A stretch of 64,000 bases of DNA from positions 1-64,000 of the forward strand of contig JAUIRK010000414.1 of assembly GCA_030549495.1 (NCBI GenBank), read 5' to 3'. Shown one piece after another: positions 44,601 through 53,983 of this stretch (the first letter of the stretch is position 1; each line of letters begins with the position of its first letter). A program made the translations under genes and the position numbers. Source of the DNA: Nectonema munidae (lineage: Eukaryota; Nematomorpha; Nectonematoida; Nectonematidae). The notes under the pieces are model-generated. The model searched no databases, was not told the DNA's origin, and worked only from the letters and a program-made list of their open reading frames with translations.

Positions 44601-46754
44601 ACTCACAAGCTGAATAAGTCTTAAATAATATTAAAAAAACTCAAAATTATTAGTGGGTCGAAAGGGTTTTTCGAACTTTTTAAACGAAAAATTTCAAAAG
44701 TCAAGATCCGAGGGCGGGTCACAAATTCCGCTTGAGACGATTAAGTGGAATCGGGAATTGTAAGAATCGTGTTTTTTAAATATCAGAGACGGAATCGCAT
44801 CTGAAAATTTGATTCGTAGCTTCTGATACCTCCAACTTAGCTGATGCTAAGTTAAATGAGATAAGCTTGATGTGCCTTTCTTTATAAAAAAAATAATGTG
44901 AATTTTTCTAACTATAGGGTGATACACATTTATAAGGGAAATTATAAAACGGCTTGAGGCTATAAAACGCTCAAGGGCGTAATTTGGCACGCATTCAAGG
45001 GTTTCCCACCCCTGACCTAAATTAAATAAGGGACCAAAGAGACAAAATTCATAAAGCATACTTGTTTTAATCCTTCGACAGTCGCTAAGCTGGAATTATC
45101 TTCATCGTCTATTCCAACAGATAGAAGATCCTTTTTCAAAGCTAAAGAGATCAAATCTTGCGTTTTCTTAGTCTGAGTAGCTGAAAACAACATTGTCTGC
45201 CTCTTCTCTAAGAAAAGGTGCCTTTTATATAGTCTACATCGGCTTTTTTTGTTTGATGGGTATTGATATTTTTTATTGTTCACACATTTTATCAAGCGAA
45301 CAAATTGACAAATTATACTAGAGCTATAAAGAGTAAAAGAACCTTTGTGTTTTATGCATAGCGGGTTGTACAATGTACATATTATAATAGCATTTAAATG
45401 AAGGGTGCGTTTGTGCCCACAATTTGATGTAAAAAAATATACTAAATTCATCAATGGAATAATTCATATACTTCTAAGGAATCGTTAACCAAATTTCCTT
45501 TATTTTTGACTCCTCTTCTCAAGATTTGAATATCTATAATTCTACTTTCAATTTTGTTTTACCTTCTCCATTATTTTTAGTTGTAGTGGACAAGAGAGTA
45601 TTAATACAAAATAATCGAATTTTAGCATCGGTATCAATAAAGCCTCGGTATCGGCATTTTAAAATGTAATCGGTATCGGTGCAAAAATTGAGATCGCTAC
45701 ATCCCTAATCCTTTTTATAAAAAAATTTTTTTTATTAAAGAAATTTGAGGTTGGAAAAATAAATGCTACACTATTTTCGTTTTTACAAATATAAATTTAA
45801 TGATTTATTCAGAATAAAAATATGCATATGAAAACACAACCTCTGTCGAATAAATATTCTAGAAAGAGGCAAACTTTGCCAGTTATTCAAAGAGCTAAGA
45901 TATTGTAAGTAAGCATATTTTTATGTAGTCACTCTAAAAGATGTTAGTAGTAGCAGAAATCACTTATTACAAGTGTTTTAAATCAAATAATAGATAAATA
46001 GAGTGAAAACGCATTACTAGGCAAAAGTTTAACAATTTCTTTAAGTTCTTCTTCAAATCCAATATCTAGTATGCGATCAGCTTCATCGATTATCAAGCAT
46101 TGCACGTTTTTATATAAAAAATCCTTTGTATTCTGGAAAATAATATTTTTGTTATAGGAGAAAAAAATGAGAAATTGAAAATTGATTATAATGACTTGTA
46201 AGTGATCTAAAAGACGCCCAGGAGTCGCAATTATGATATTTACGCCATTAATCAGCTTCTTCATTTCTTCTTGGCGATTAGCCCCTCCCATTATCAGTCC
46301 ATAAGTCATATGATGATATTTGAGAAGTTCCTTCAACACTCCAAAAGTTTGTAACGCAAGTTCTCTTGTTGGAGATAAAACAATGCAACCCGTACCTAAA
46401 AACGCCAAAAATAAAAAAACAAAATACGAAAAATATCAAATAACCATTTCTAGGCATAAACTTCAAAGTGAATATCATTTCAATAGCTGGGACCAGAAAA
46501 GCTAAAGTTTTTCCACTGCCAGTTTTCGCTTTGCCAGCAATATCACTAACAGAAATAGAATTAAATTTAAGGAAAAAATAGAAAAATTTCAGGCATACCA
46601 TCCTTTAAGCAAAATAGGAATTGTTTTAGATTGTATCTCTGTCATATTTGTAAATCCCATATCTTTAATGGCGTTCAGCGTCTTAGAGGATATTTTTTTC
46701 TCAAGGGAGTCAAAAGACGTGTCCATATGAAAATATTCAATTGAATTGATAAAA
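29515..46754 (-). CDS. DDX18: DEAD-box ATP-dependent RNA helicase DDX18/Has1, ten exons
   Basis: Ten minus-strand exons with AG/GT borders join in phase into 498 residues plus stop. Exons: 46754-46599, 46545-46445, 46395-46196, 46132-46018, 45207-45062, 42882-42721, 39780-39628, 35234-35064, 29858-29681, 29630-29515. Helicase motifs in order: Q motif GFTNMTEIQ, Walker [42 protein letters not shown] and HRVGRTARG. The specific strings [23 protein letters not shown] and the C-terminal [16 protein letters not shown] and AAGYQNPKK identify DDX18/Has1, which works in the nucleolus in 60S ribosome biogenesis. Length from DTSF to the stop is close to the human protein. The N-terminal lysine-rich tail is missing, perhaps in an exon beyond 46754. 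Five-prime introns are tiny (49-63 bases), later ones up to 5.2 kb and filled with transposons. Confidence 0.95.
29681..29858 (-). CDS. DDX18: DDX18 exon 9
   Basis: 178 bases, acceptor CATTTAG, donor GTAAAG. Begins [12 protein letters not shown] and continues [20 protein letters not shown], then ends [11 protein letters not shown]. This is the DDX18-specific C-terminal domain. Confidence 0.92.
30200..33220 (+). mobile_element. Jockey/CR1-like LINE, near full length, decayed, in a DDX18 intron
   Basis: Order on the plus strand: an ORF1-like fragment (30223-30600), then APE-type endonuclease pieces ([14 protein letters not shown] near 30786, MYRPPNSD and [12 protein letters not shown] near 31057-31190). 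The reverse transcriptase is at 31453-32385 with [35 protein letters not shown] and LYADHAAV (His in place of the second catalytic Asp of YADD). The C-terminal segment is at 32441-33043 ([21 protein letters not shown]). The tail has ATTCAATCATTCAAAT-like sequence near 33198. Frames are shifted between domains, so the copy is dead. It lies sense on the plus strand in the intron between DDX18 exons 8 and 9, opposite to the host gene. Confidence 0.85.
33560..34780 (+). mobile_element. Tigger/pogo-like transposon, decayed second copy
   Basis: Fragments read [12 protein letters not shown], then [11 protein letters not shown] and [19 protein letters not shown]. The VDNxxxH string is the second catalytic-Asp block of pogo/Tigger DDE transposases, and the following helical part is their C-terminus. 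The sequence near 34715-34775 (on the minus strand, AATCCGACCTCTTTGGTTAC and GTCGGATAACGAATTGTCGG) looks like a Tigger terminal end. The 5' half with HTH domains is lost. A 92-bp direct duplication (GACAAATTT...TGACATTCAATG) lies at 33563-33700. Confidence 0.6.
35064..35234 (-). CDS. DDX18: DDX18 exon 8 (helicase motif VI)
   Basis: 171 bases, acceptor TTATTTAG, donor GTAAAC. Reads [12 protein letters not shown], then [29 protein letters not shown] is motif VI with the arginine fingers. Confidence 0.95.
36360..38580 (+). mobile_element. Second Jockey/CR1-like LINE copy, heavily decayed
   Basis: Pieces in order: endonuclease ([16 protein letters not shown] near 36590), reverse transcriptase ([20 protein letters not shown] near 37650, [20 protein letters not shown] near 37790, [14 protein letters not shown] near 37890) and C-terminal part ([14 protein letters not shown] near 38097, [16 protein letters not shown] near 38274). 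FADD is intact here, but the frame is broken many times. It resembles the 30.2-kb copy in sequence order and probably in family, and lies in the intron between DDX18 exons 7 and 8. Confidence 0.78.
38581..39627. other. DDX18 intron, remainder
   Basis: AT-rich; a palindromic GCTCGCGCTTCTTCGGC stretch near 38834 and an open frame at 39036-39344 without recognisable features. Nothing else supported. Confidence 0.4.
39628..39780 (-). CDS. DDX18: DDX18 exon 7 (helicase motif V)
   Basis: 153 bases, acceptor TTTTTTTAG, donor GTATTT. Reads [20 protein letters not shown], then [20 protein letters not shown] and QYDPTDDPK. Motif V is intact. Confidence 0.96.
41400..41627 (-). CDS. Weak candidate terminal exon inside a DDX18 intron
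   Basis: From a possible acceptor (CTATTAG) the frame reads [20 protein letters not shown], then a polar stretch [20 protein letters not shown], to a stop at 41400. Base composition of the middle part is less AT-rich than the flanks. No family recognised, no polypyrimidine tract before the acceptor, and a chance open frame of this size is quite possible. Confidence 0.22.
   Translation of the reverse strand, partial: RLLNPAAFEMGFLLLSTFSHFTQIKNSHGTPLTDEHLEDQLTLSSTTMVEPKMPPQKNEKQKNLFFVKKMFVSII
42199..42340 (+). repeat. Dispersed repeat, copy 2
   Basis: Matches 16917-17060 in order: TTTTTTACTGC, ACATCTTTTAAAATGGC, CACTTTTTA, TTTTCCTATTCTTTGTATAT. Located in the DDX18 intron between exons 6 and 7. 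Confidence 0.45.
42721..42882 (-). CDS. DDX18: DDX18 exon 6 (helicase motif IV)
   Basis: 162 bases, acceptor CTCATAG, donor GTAAAA. Reads [20 protein letters not shown], a lysine run, then [20 protein letters not shown]. An overlapping open frame on the same strand (42753-43040) is a shadow in the wrong phase. Confidence 0.96.
42883..45061. other. DDX18 intron between exons 5 and 6
   Basis: About 2.2 kb, AT-rich. An 83-residue open frame at 43297-43548 on the plus strand has balanced composition but no motif I recognise. A palindromic run ATATATCATATATGATATAT lies near 44180. No repeat ends seen. Confidence 0.4.
45062..45207 (-). CDS. DDX18: DDX18 exon 5 (helicase motif III)
   Basis: 146 bases, acceptor TTTTCTTAG, donor GTATGC. 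Reads [20 protein letters not shown], then [21 protein letters not shown] is motif III. The long open frame extending leftward to 45454 is intron. Confidence 0.95.
45600..45720. repeat. Possible MITE end in DDX18 intron
   Basis: Repeated CGGTATCGG strings and the phrase GAGATCGCTACATCCCTAAT resemble a hAT-type MITE terminus. The opposite end and target duplication were not found. Confidence 0.25.
46018..46132 (-). CDS. DDX18: DDX18 exon 4 (DEAD motif)
   Basis: 115 bases, acceptor TTTTCCAG, donor GTAATG. Reads [20 protein letters not shown], then [22 protein letters not shown] is motif II (Walker B), needed for ATP hydrolysis. Confidence 0.97.
46196..46395 (-). CDS. DDX18: DDX18 exon 3 (motifs Ia and Ib)
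   Basis: 200 bases, acceptor TTTTTAG, donor GTCATT. Reads [20 protein letters not shown], then [17 protein letters not shown] and [14 protein letters not shown]. The 49-base intron before it and the 63-base intron after it are close to the minimum for animal introns. Confidence 0.97.
46445..46545 (-). CDS. DDX18: DDX18 exon 2 (Walker A)
   Basis: 101 bases, acceptor TCTGTTAG, donor GTTATT. Reads [20 protein letters not shown], then KFMPRN. The split codon at the 5' border encodes Cys where most DDX18 proteins have Arg (GRD). Confidence 0.96.
46599..46754 (-). CDS. DDX18: DDX18 exon 1 of this window (Q motif)
   Basis: 156 bases from a possible acceptor ATGTTTCAG to donor GTATGC. Reads [20 protein letters not shown], then [24 protein letters not shown]...GFTNMTEIQ matches the DDX18 core start and Q motif. 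The 15 codons or so before DTSF are not conserved, so the 5' border is less certain; an ATG lies just before DTSF. Confidence 0.85.
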
Positions 46755-46842
46755 CTGAAACATTAAGAAAACATATTCATCGTAAATAGCCTCCAGTTTC
46801 TTCCAATAGAGTAATCGTTACCTCACTTATATAAAGGATATC

Positions 46843-47264
46843 ATGCTGGGTAAAAAATTTCTTAATTTTGATGAAAGCACTGTTAAGGATTTTAATTTTG
46901 TGAATGTTTTACTCGATTCGATTGATGTTCCTAAAAAGACATGGCTTGTTAGTACTATGCAATTTGAAGAACACCTGAATTCCGAAGAGTTTGTTTTCCT
47001 TTCAATTCGAGCATCTTCATATTACAATTCAAAAGGGAATTTTCATATGTTTTTTGTATCTATTATTGTTTTCCCTTGTATATATTCTTCTCAATCCATG
47101 CTATTCTATTACAATGTGTTTATATACGAGGTTCTTTTAGCGGATTTATTCGCACATCTATTTGTTCATTCATATGCACTTTCCCTTTATATATAAAAAA
47201 TAGGAACAGACAAAAAACAAATGTTTTTTTGTTCAATAAAGTTATTATTATTATTATTATTAAG
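46843..47264 (+). other. Unrecognised open frame ending in AATAAAG(TTA)n
   Basis: A 117-residue frame (46843-47196) begins MLGKKFLNFDESTVKDFNFV and becomes hydrophobic towards its end. It is followed by AATAAA and a (TTA)6-type tract at 47242-47262. A short coding remnant followed by a trinucleotide tail is typical of a 5'-truncated LINE 3' end, but I could not match the protein. Alternatively a chance frame. Confidence 0.3.
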
Positions 47265-47269
47265 AGATA

Positions 47270-48055
47270 GTTCGATTAGTAGACGACCGTTTAAGAGATT
47301 TCAATATTGATAAAGAATATTTTCTAATCTTTTCAACTGAAGCTGCCACCAAAATTCTATTAACATTTTTTGGGAGACAAAATCAGCTTATTTTAAAGCA
47401 ATAAAATAAGTAAAAAGGAATCATTTGAACTCACTTTTGTTATATTAAATACTTTTTCAACCTCCCTCCCCTTAGTGTCAAGATTTATCAAGTTTTAGCC
47501 ACCTAGGTCCTCCCCTCAAAGTGACATCATAACAAATTAGTCAATGTAGTAAAAGGTATAAAGTTGAACTTTTAAGTAATAACTTTTGTAACATCCGTCT
47601 CCCCGAATGAGGTACATCAAATCTTATATCTTGTAAAATATGAACAGAAAGTTGAACATTGTCTATCTAATCATTTGTATCAAAACATTCACATAGCAAA
47701 CTATGGAATAGAAACCACCGTAGTATATAGGTTCGGAATGACAAAAAAGTTGTCGACCCGCGTTCAACCTTACAGGTTATGAGAATATATCATTACATAA
47801 CAGAGAAGAGTTTTCCAAAGCTCTTCACATTGAAAAAAATATTTCTTCAAATATATTATTAATATTTTAAAGAATCTCACATTATACAAATGATAGATGA
47901 TAAAAAATATTTTATTGGTGAATAAGGAGTCGCATGATACACGAGATCGTATTCATAATTCTGTGATTCAAACTGTGACGAAAGGAGAGGTTGGACATCA
48001 CTGTTCCAACGCTTCAACAGCTCAGCTTTTCAGTTCGATTCTCCTTTTTATGCAT
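47270..48055. other. Spacer between DDX18 and the Penelope remnant
   Basis: AT-rich; the open frame at 47897-48136 runs into the start of the Penelope remnant. The DDX18 promoter and N-terminal exon might lie here, but no lysine-rich minus-strand exon was found. Confidence 0.35.
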
Positions 48056-48059
48056 TTTG

Positions 48060-49250
48060 CTCATATCTCTCCAAAATCCCATATAACTTCACTAATGGCT
48101 TATCGGTCAAAAATTCTCAAGAGTTCATTTCAATAATAAAAATAAAAAAGTTAGATCCTGATAATGTTCTAATCAGTTTTGATGTCCAATCGTTATTCAC
48201 AAGCATACATATTGACTGTCTTTCACTTGAAGTCATAGAATAATAACTCAAAACTTCCTCTTTAAAGAAGTACACTGAACTTAAATTTTTTGACATCTTA
48301 CACACGATTGAATTCATTTACCACAATTACATTACATTTAATAACGTTATGTATAAACAAATATACGGCACTCACATGGGGAACCCCATTAGTAAAATAT
48401 TGGTAACCCTTGTTTTGGAATCCATTGAAGACTCCCTAGTCTCCAACTACTTCCCAAAATTTTATGCACGCTATGTATTTGACATTTTTTGTATTATGAA
48501 GAAAACCAGGTACTTATGGGTTATCCCCCCCCCCCCCCACTCTAAAAAATTTTTTAAAAATTTTTATTTGAATTTAAATGATGAGTAAAAATAATAAATA
48601 ACTAAATATAAAAATATTTTATATATAAAAAAACTTACTAAAAAATATTATATAGTGTAACTAATGAAAATCATACAGCAAAAAAGTAATAATTACTTTA
48701 ATTTATTTTCATAAATTAAATATATATATTTAATTATATATTTAAAATTATTAATCAATTAGTATTTTAAAATTATTAAGTTGGAAAAAAATTTTTAAAA
48801 AATTTTTTAGAGTGGGGGGAGATAACCCATAAGTACCGAAAACCATATTAACCTGTTTCACACAGCTCTCAATAATTTTCATGAATGTTTAAAATACATG
48901 GTTGAATCAGAAAAAAACATGACCCTCCCCTTTTTAGATTGCAAACACATACTATTAAAATTACATTCAAATATACCTACTCACATATACCGATACTTAG
49001 ACTTATCCAACCACCACTACCTTTGCACACAAATTTAAACCACTCATTTTATTTTTCATCTAATTCCCAGACACTAGAAATGGAACTGAACAATGTGAAA
49101 GCAATTCTACACTCAAATAATTACCCAATATCAGTAGCTGGACAAAGGATAACCCGCTATCAGGTATTTTCAAAAACCAATTTTATAGAAAGATTCACAA
49201 GCCAATTTTCAATAAATGTACCAATTTTTTAAATTTCAAAAAGGCTTTCA
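48060..49250 (+). mobile_element. Penelope-like element remnant, interrupted by a MITE
   Basis: Reads VLISFDVQSLFTSIHID (reverse-transcriptase motif A block), YKQIYGTHMGNPISKILVTL (motif B block) and FYARYVFDIFC (motif C block, changed from the YVDD form). After a 329-bp insertion it continues with NNFHECLKYMVESEKNMTLP and ELNNVKAILHSNNYP. This order is characteristic of Penelope-like reverse transcriptases. It is a partial and broken fossil; no terminal repeats were found. Confidence 0.78.
48509..48837. mobile_element. 329-bp MITE with perfect 8-bp target duplication
   Basis: The 8-mer GAAAACCA occurs directly before (48501-48508) and after (48838-48845). The ends GGTACTTATGGGTTATC and GATAACCCATAAGTACC are perfect inverted repeats; the inverted similarity extends to about 50 bp through CACTCTAAAAAATTTTTTAA, with a variable C-run. 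The interior is AT-only filler. An 8-bp duplication fits the hAT superfamily. It splits the Penelope reverse-transcriptase remnant. Confidence 0.85.
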
Positions 49251-49664
49251 ATCAGTGGCACTCATATGAGGGCGGGTCGCCATTTATAGTGCATAGTAAA
49301 CTTAAGAACTCAAAAAAAGAATCTAGGAGGATATAGAAGAATCTCAACATTTTTAACCTATTTTATAATTTTAGAAAAGTTTGAAAAATCTAGCTTCATT
49401 CAAATGTGATTAAATATATTTTTCAGTATGAAAATTTTTCTACCTTTTATCCATTTTTCATATAAGTTTTTCTAAAAGTAATAAAAAATTTTCTTTATAA
49501 CTCTTTAAACACCATGTTTGTCTGGTTGAATCAGTGCTTCCCAATGGTGGTAGTTACTCCAAAATGCAAATACCAATTATCCCGTAAAACAGGGGCACAA
49601 ATCCGGGAGGCGAAAATGACCTTCGCCCCCTCAAATAATTTCCTATAAGTAGGAGTTGCTTTAG
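49251..49664. other. Spacer, no feature supported
   Basis: AT-rich sequence with a short GC-richer segment near 49590-49630. Nothing recognisable. Confidence 0.4.
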
Positions 49665-50110
49665 CCCTATTAGTGCTGGGCTAAATTTGTCCGCTCAAGT
49701 GCTGGGAGCATAAAGTGCCCCCCTCTTTTTCTCAGATATTAATAAGTTTTTATAAAAAATTTTAATGTTACATATATTTCAACTATGCGGAATTCAGTGG
49801 TGATATCCATTTTTTATATCAAAATCAATTAAACCTGTCAAAAAATTGATTTATATTTGACATCTCATCACAAAAAGAAACTTTTTATTTGAAACTTTTT
49901 ATCTAAATAATTATATAAAGTTTTTTACACATTTATACCCATTTTCAAGTATGCTGAATTCAGGGGTTATTCATTTTTTTAATTAAAATCAATCAAACCT
50001 GTCAAAAAATCGATTTAAATGTGACAGCTAATCTCAAAAAGAAACTTTTTATTTAAATAATTATATAAAGTTTTTTACACATATATACCCATTATCGAGC
50101 ATCCTGAATC
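49665..50110 (+). mobile_element. Left-end fragment of the piggyBac-like minisatellite element
   Basis: Starts CCCTATTAGTGCTGGGC after TTAG (a one-base variant of TTAA). It keeps the subterminal GTCCGCTCAAGTGCTGGGAG, then about two and a half array A units (AATTCAGTGGTGATATCC, CAAACCTGTCAAAAAAT, AAGTTTTTTACACAT). Similarity stops near 50110, so the right part and array B are missing. Confidence 0.7.
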
Positions 50111-51255
50111 TGCTCATGCAATAAAGGATAAAAATTTAATCTTGTGTATAGTAAACGAAAAGATGGACGACATTGATTTGATTCATCAATTTAGCAAAAT
50201 TTGTTATTAACTCTTCAGCGATGAATGGTACACCAACAAGTGTCCCATAAAATAAAAAGCTTGTTTAATTTATATACAAATCAATGAGAAAAATTTGAGC
50301 AGAATATTGGTATTCAAAATACTGTCAAATATTTAAATAACAGTTTTGGTTTCTAAAATTATATAAAAGTTAACGATTTATGTTCGAAATAAGTTAATTG
50401 AGAATTGAAATATTATATATATTTAAGAAAGATAGCTTAAACAATTCTCAAGCAAAAACTTTTCTATTTCAGTTTACTTTTTGTTTGTTTTTTGTTTAAT
50501 CTACTTTAAGTCTATCATTTAAAAATTTTTGCACTTTAATTATTATATTGTTATTCCAAGAACGCACATCCTGAAAATCATTGAAAGGAGGAATTTTTTT
50601 GCAATTTTAAAAATTACTGGTCTGGAAATATCACGGAAGACCAAATAATTAAGGAATCCTTTAAAATTGTATGTATACAGCGCATATGTTAATTTATAAG
50701 ACTACTTTATATTTTTTACAAAATTGATAAAATTTAAAACTATAATTCCAGGGAAAATATTTTAATTAAATTTACATAACGCATATAGAGTGGTTTAAAA
50801 AAATACTAAATTATTGGATGTACACCCCTGTTATTCTTTATTTCCGTATGTGGGCACATGTTATTCTTTATTTGAGCTTGTAAATGAATTTTTCCTTTTT
50901 CTCCAGAAAAACATGTTTGAAAAAATACTATACAATATAAAATTTATAACTTTGAATATTTTATGGAAAGTTTACCAATTAAATGATAGATTAAAATCTT
51001 TATTATAAAAATTTACAGAGAAAAAATTGGGATTTTAAATTTTACAAATAAATTAAAAAGCAACCATCTTATTATAAGAAAAATAAAATAAAATAAAAAA
51101 TTTAATAAAAATGCAACTTTATAAAAAATTTTGAGATGCACGGGCAATATTGCTTATCTTTTATTTCTCATAAAGAAAATTTAGTTTATATTTTTTACCA
51201 AAAAATGTTTCTCTTATTAAAAATGTCTTCAGTACAACGAGATTTCGTGTAAAAC
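50111..51255. other. AT-rich region, no feature supported
   Basis: About 1.1 kb. The open frame at 50814-51008 has no recognisable content; TATTCTTTAT(T/C) is repeated twice near 50832 and 50862. Confidence 0.4.
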
Positions 51256-51264
51256 AATTACCTT

Positions 51265-51450
51265 TTGGGGCGTGAGTATGGTTTGTTAGATGCTGGATTC
51301 GATAATGCAAGGTCTTGGGTTCGATCCCGCATCAAGCCTGCTTTCCTGATAGTTCGATACAAGTCGCCCAATTGTGTCTTCTCGATGAAAACACCCTATG
51401 GTACCTTACCTTTTATAAAAATAATTTTATATAAAATTACATCTTTATAG
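51265..51450 (+). mobile_element. Probable tRNA-derived SINE
   Basis: A box-B-like RNA polymerase III element, GGTTCGATCCC, lies at 51318-51328. An A-box-like GTGAGTATGGTTTG lies about 45 bases upstream, the spacing of a tRNA head. The following 100 bases (GATAGTTCGATACAAGTCGC and on) would be the tRNA-unrelated body, ending in an AT-rich tail. The head does not fold as a functional tRNA. A second copy would be needed to prove it is a SINE. Confidence 0.5.
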
Positions 51451-51673
51451 TAAAAAAGCGTTTAAATATCATAGCGTGTCCCTAGAAACCAATTTCGTTT
51501 TAACTAATAACAAAATTTTTATTTAAATAAGGCCAATAAAGTCATTCATTAAGGTTATTCACTCTATTTTCCGATAAAGTTTTGAAAACATATCCTAACT
51601 TCAATTTATATTACTTTTAATCTAGTCTATTTCATAAAAAGCTAATAAAATTTTTATATTTTGTTGTATATTT

Positions 51674-51695
51674 AGAGAGAGAGAGAGAGAGAGAA
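51674..51695 (-). repeat. (GA)n tract, likely 3' tail of a minus-strand LINE
   Basis: Eleven GA units followed on the plus strand by ATTTTATTATAAAAAATAG. Read on the minus strand this is ...AATAAAAT(TC)n, the same layout as the tail at 52242. Confidence 0.4.
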
Positions 51696-52452
51696 TTTTA
51701 TTATAAAAAATAGTGTTCACAAAAGTAATAAAGTGGAGAAAACAATGTGTATTATATGTTAATATTTATAATATATATTCACATGAAGAACAATATTATC
51801 TTTTTCAAGATTATCATTATAGGAAAAATGAATAGCCAAATATGGCAGTGAATTAGATTTTTCCAACTGAGTGAATTCAAATCTAATTTCTAATTAGATT
51901 AAGTAACAATCATGATAGAAAATAAAAGTTATAAAAGTTTGAACATCGGCTCTCCTTTATTGATAATTATTTACTATGTAGTTTATTGGATTTTTAACCA
52001 TAATAGATTAATTATTTATTGTTATCAAGATTATTACAGATATTACATGTTCAACTACGATTTTGTTTTTCAAAGAAAAAAAATAAATATATTATACTTT
52101 ATTTAGATGTTTTTGAATGTTTCTTTTTCATTGAATATTGGAAATAATAAGAAAAATACAAAATATTATTTACATTCGTGATTTAACATAAATATATGAA
52201 TTAAGCTTTAAAATCAGCACATATCTATAAAAAGTTTACACAAGAGAGAGAGAGAAAGAGAGAGTTTATTTTGCAATACACATTAACAGCATGGTAAAAT
52301 AAAATATTTTTGAACAGAAAAAAAGGAGAACATAAAAAGAGAAGTCTTGATTTATAAAAATATATGCAAGGATGTTCAAAAGATTAATACTGACCGGTAT
52401 GCATGATCTTCCCTAAACAATTATGTATTTAAAAAACGAACAAATTATTAAA

Positions 52453-52471
52453 TATATATATATATATATAT
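52453..52471. repeat. (TA)n microsatellite
   Basis: Uninterrupted TA dinucleotides inside the 3' region of the minus-strand LINE. Confidence 0.8.
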
Positions 52472-53983
52472 CCATGATTATAATCATGATAATTTTTATA
52501 TTACAACTTAGATATGAAAGATACGTTTATAAATAAAACAATTTAAGGAAATGCATGATGAGTTATATGTGGAATAAAAAAAAATTTGATTGACTTTAAA
52601 AACTTATGAAAATTCATTTCAACATCTTGAATGCGCGCTAAATGAATATTCCAAATAACAACACTTCTAAACTTGAGAGAATTTTTGACTTTGGATTGTT
52701 GTAAGATGGGAGAAATAAATTGTTCGAGAATCGAAGATTATATGACGTTTTATTATCAACCTTCAAGAACCAATTGTCAAACATTTTGGATAAAGAATAT
52801 ATAGAGTAGTTAGTTAAAAATTTCATAAATTGAAGTTTGTATATATCAGGAAACATTAAAAGATTTTATCTTTAAATTTTATTTAAATTTTAATTTTTTT
52901 TATTTTTTTTCGTTATCTTTGAAATAATTAGAAGTATTTGACAAATAAGGTAAGTTAAAAACTAAACGTATCACCTTTTTTTGCAGCCTTAATAATACGT
53001 CAAAATCCCAATATCTCCAATTATGAACACTGTTGTAAAGATGTGGGAGTAAAAGAGGCTTATAAACTTTTAACCTCATTTTGCTTGAAAATAAATGCTG
53101 TGTATGTTTCCATACTCCAAAAATACTATTAATTTTGCTATTTATTTGTTGTATGTGTTTATCCCATTTTAGGTTATCACTCAGTAAAATACCAAGCAAG
53201 TAAAATTTTATAACTATATCGATTCCATACTTATAAATATTTACTTTTTTTGTTTTTGAGTTTGAAAAATACATAGTTTTGATTTTGATCTATTAAGTAA
53301 TAGTCCATTAAAATTACACCATTCGAAAACAGTATTTATTGAAATATACATGAACTTATCATAACTTCCAAATTCATTAATGACAGAGCAAAAATTGTGA
53401 AAAGAAGCGGCCCTAAAAGAGATCCCTGAAGCAGGCCTAAATCCACCCTACGTTCATCTGAAAAAATATTATTTATACACACTTTTTGTTTCCTGTTTTC
53501 AAGATATGATTGAAAAAATAACAAAGACTCACAATCAAAACCATATCTTTTCAATTTGTACAGAAGGAGAGAATGTGGAATTACAACGAAAGCCCTTGAA
53601 AGATCGAAGAAAATAGATACAACTGCTACATTTTTATCTAAAGAGGAAATTATAGAATCAAGAAAAAAAGTGTACAAATGTTGTGTTGAGTAGAACTTTT
53701 TAAAACCAAATTGTTTATAATAAAACAAACCGTTTGAAGAAAAATAGGGATAAACTCTTTTGAAGATAATTTTCTCAAAATTTTTTGAAAATACACTTAC
53801 TAAACTTATTGGTCTGTAATTTGATAAAACTAATTTGTCTCCTTTTTTGTGAACTAGAACAACTTTAGATATTTTAAAGCAAGATGGAAATACAGAATTA
53901 TAAAGACATAGATTGAAAAAATTATACAGGTAAAGACAAAATTAGTTTTTCAACATTTTAATATAATTAACAGATATGCCATA

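Noticed and set aside
45208-45454. Upstream extension of the open frame ending at 45017
   Set aside because: Only the part from 45207 leftward matches DDX18; the rest is intron translated in frame before the acceptor.
51265-51340. Functional tRNA gene
   Set aside because: Box B is good, but the acceptor and D arms do not pair and the A box is poor; a SINE head explains it better.
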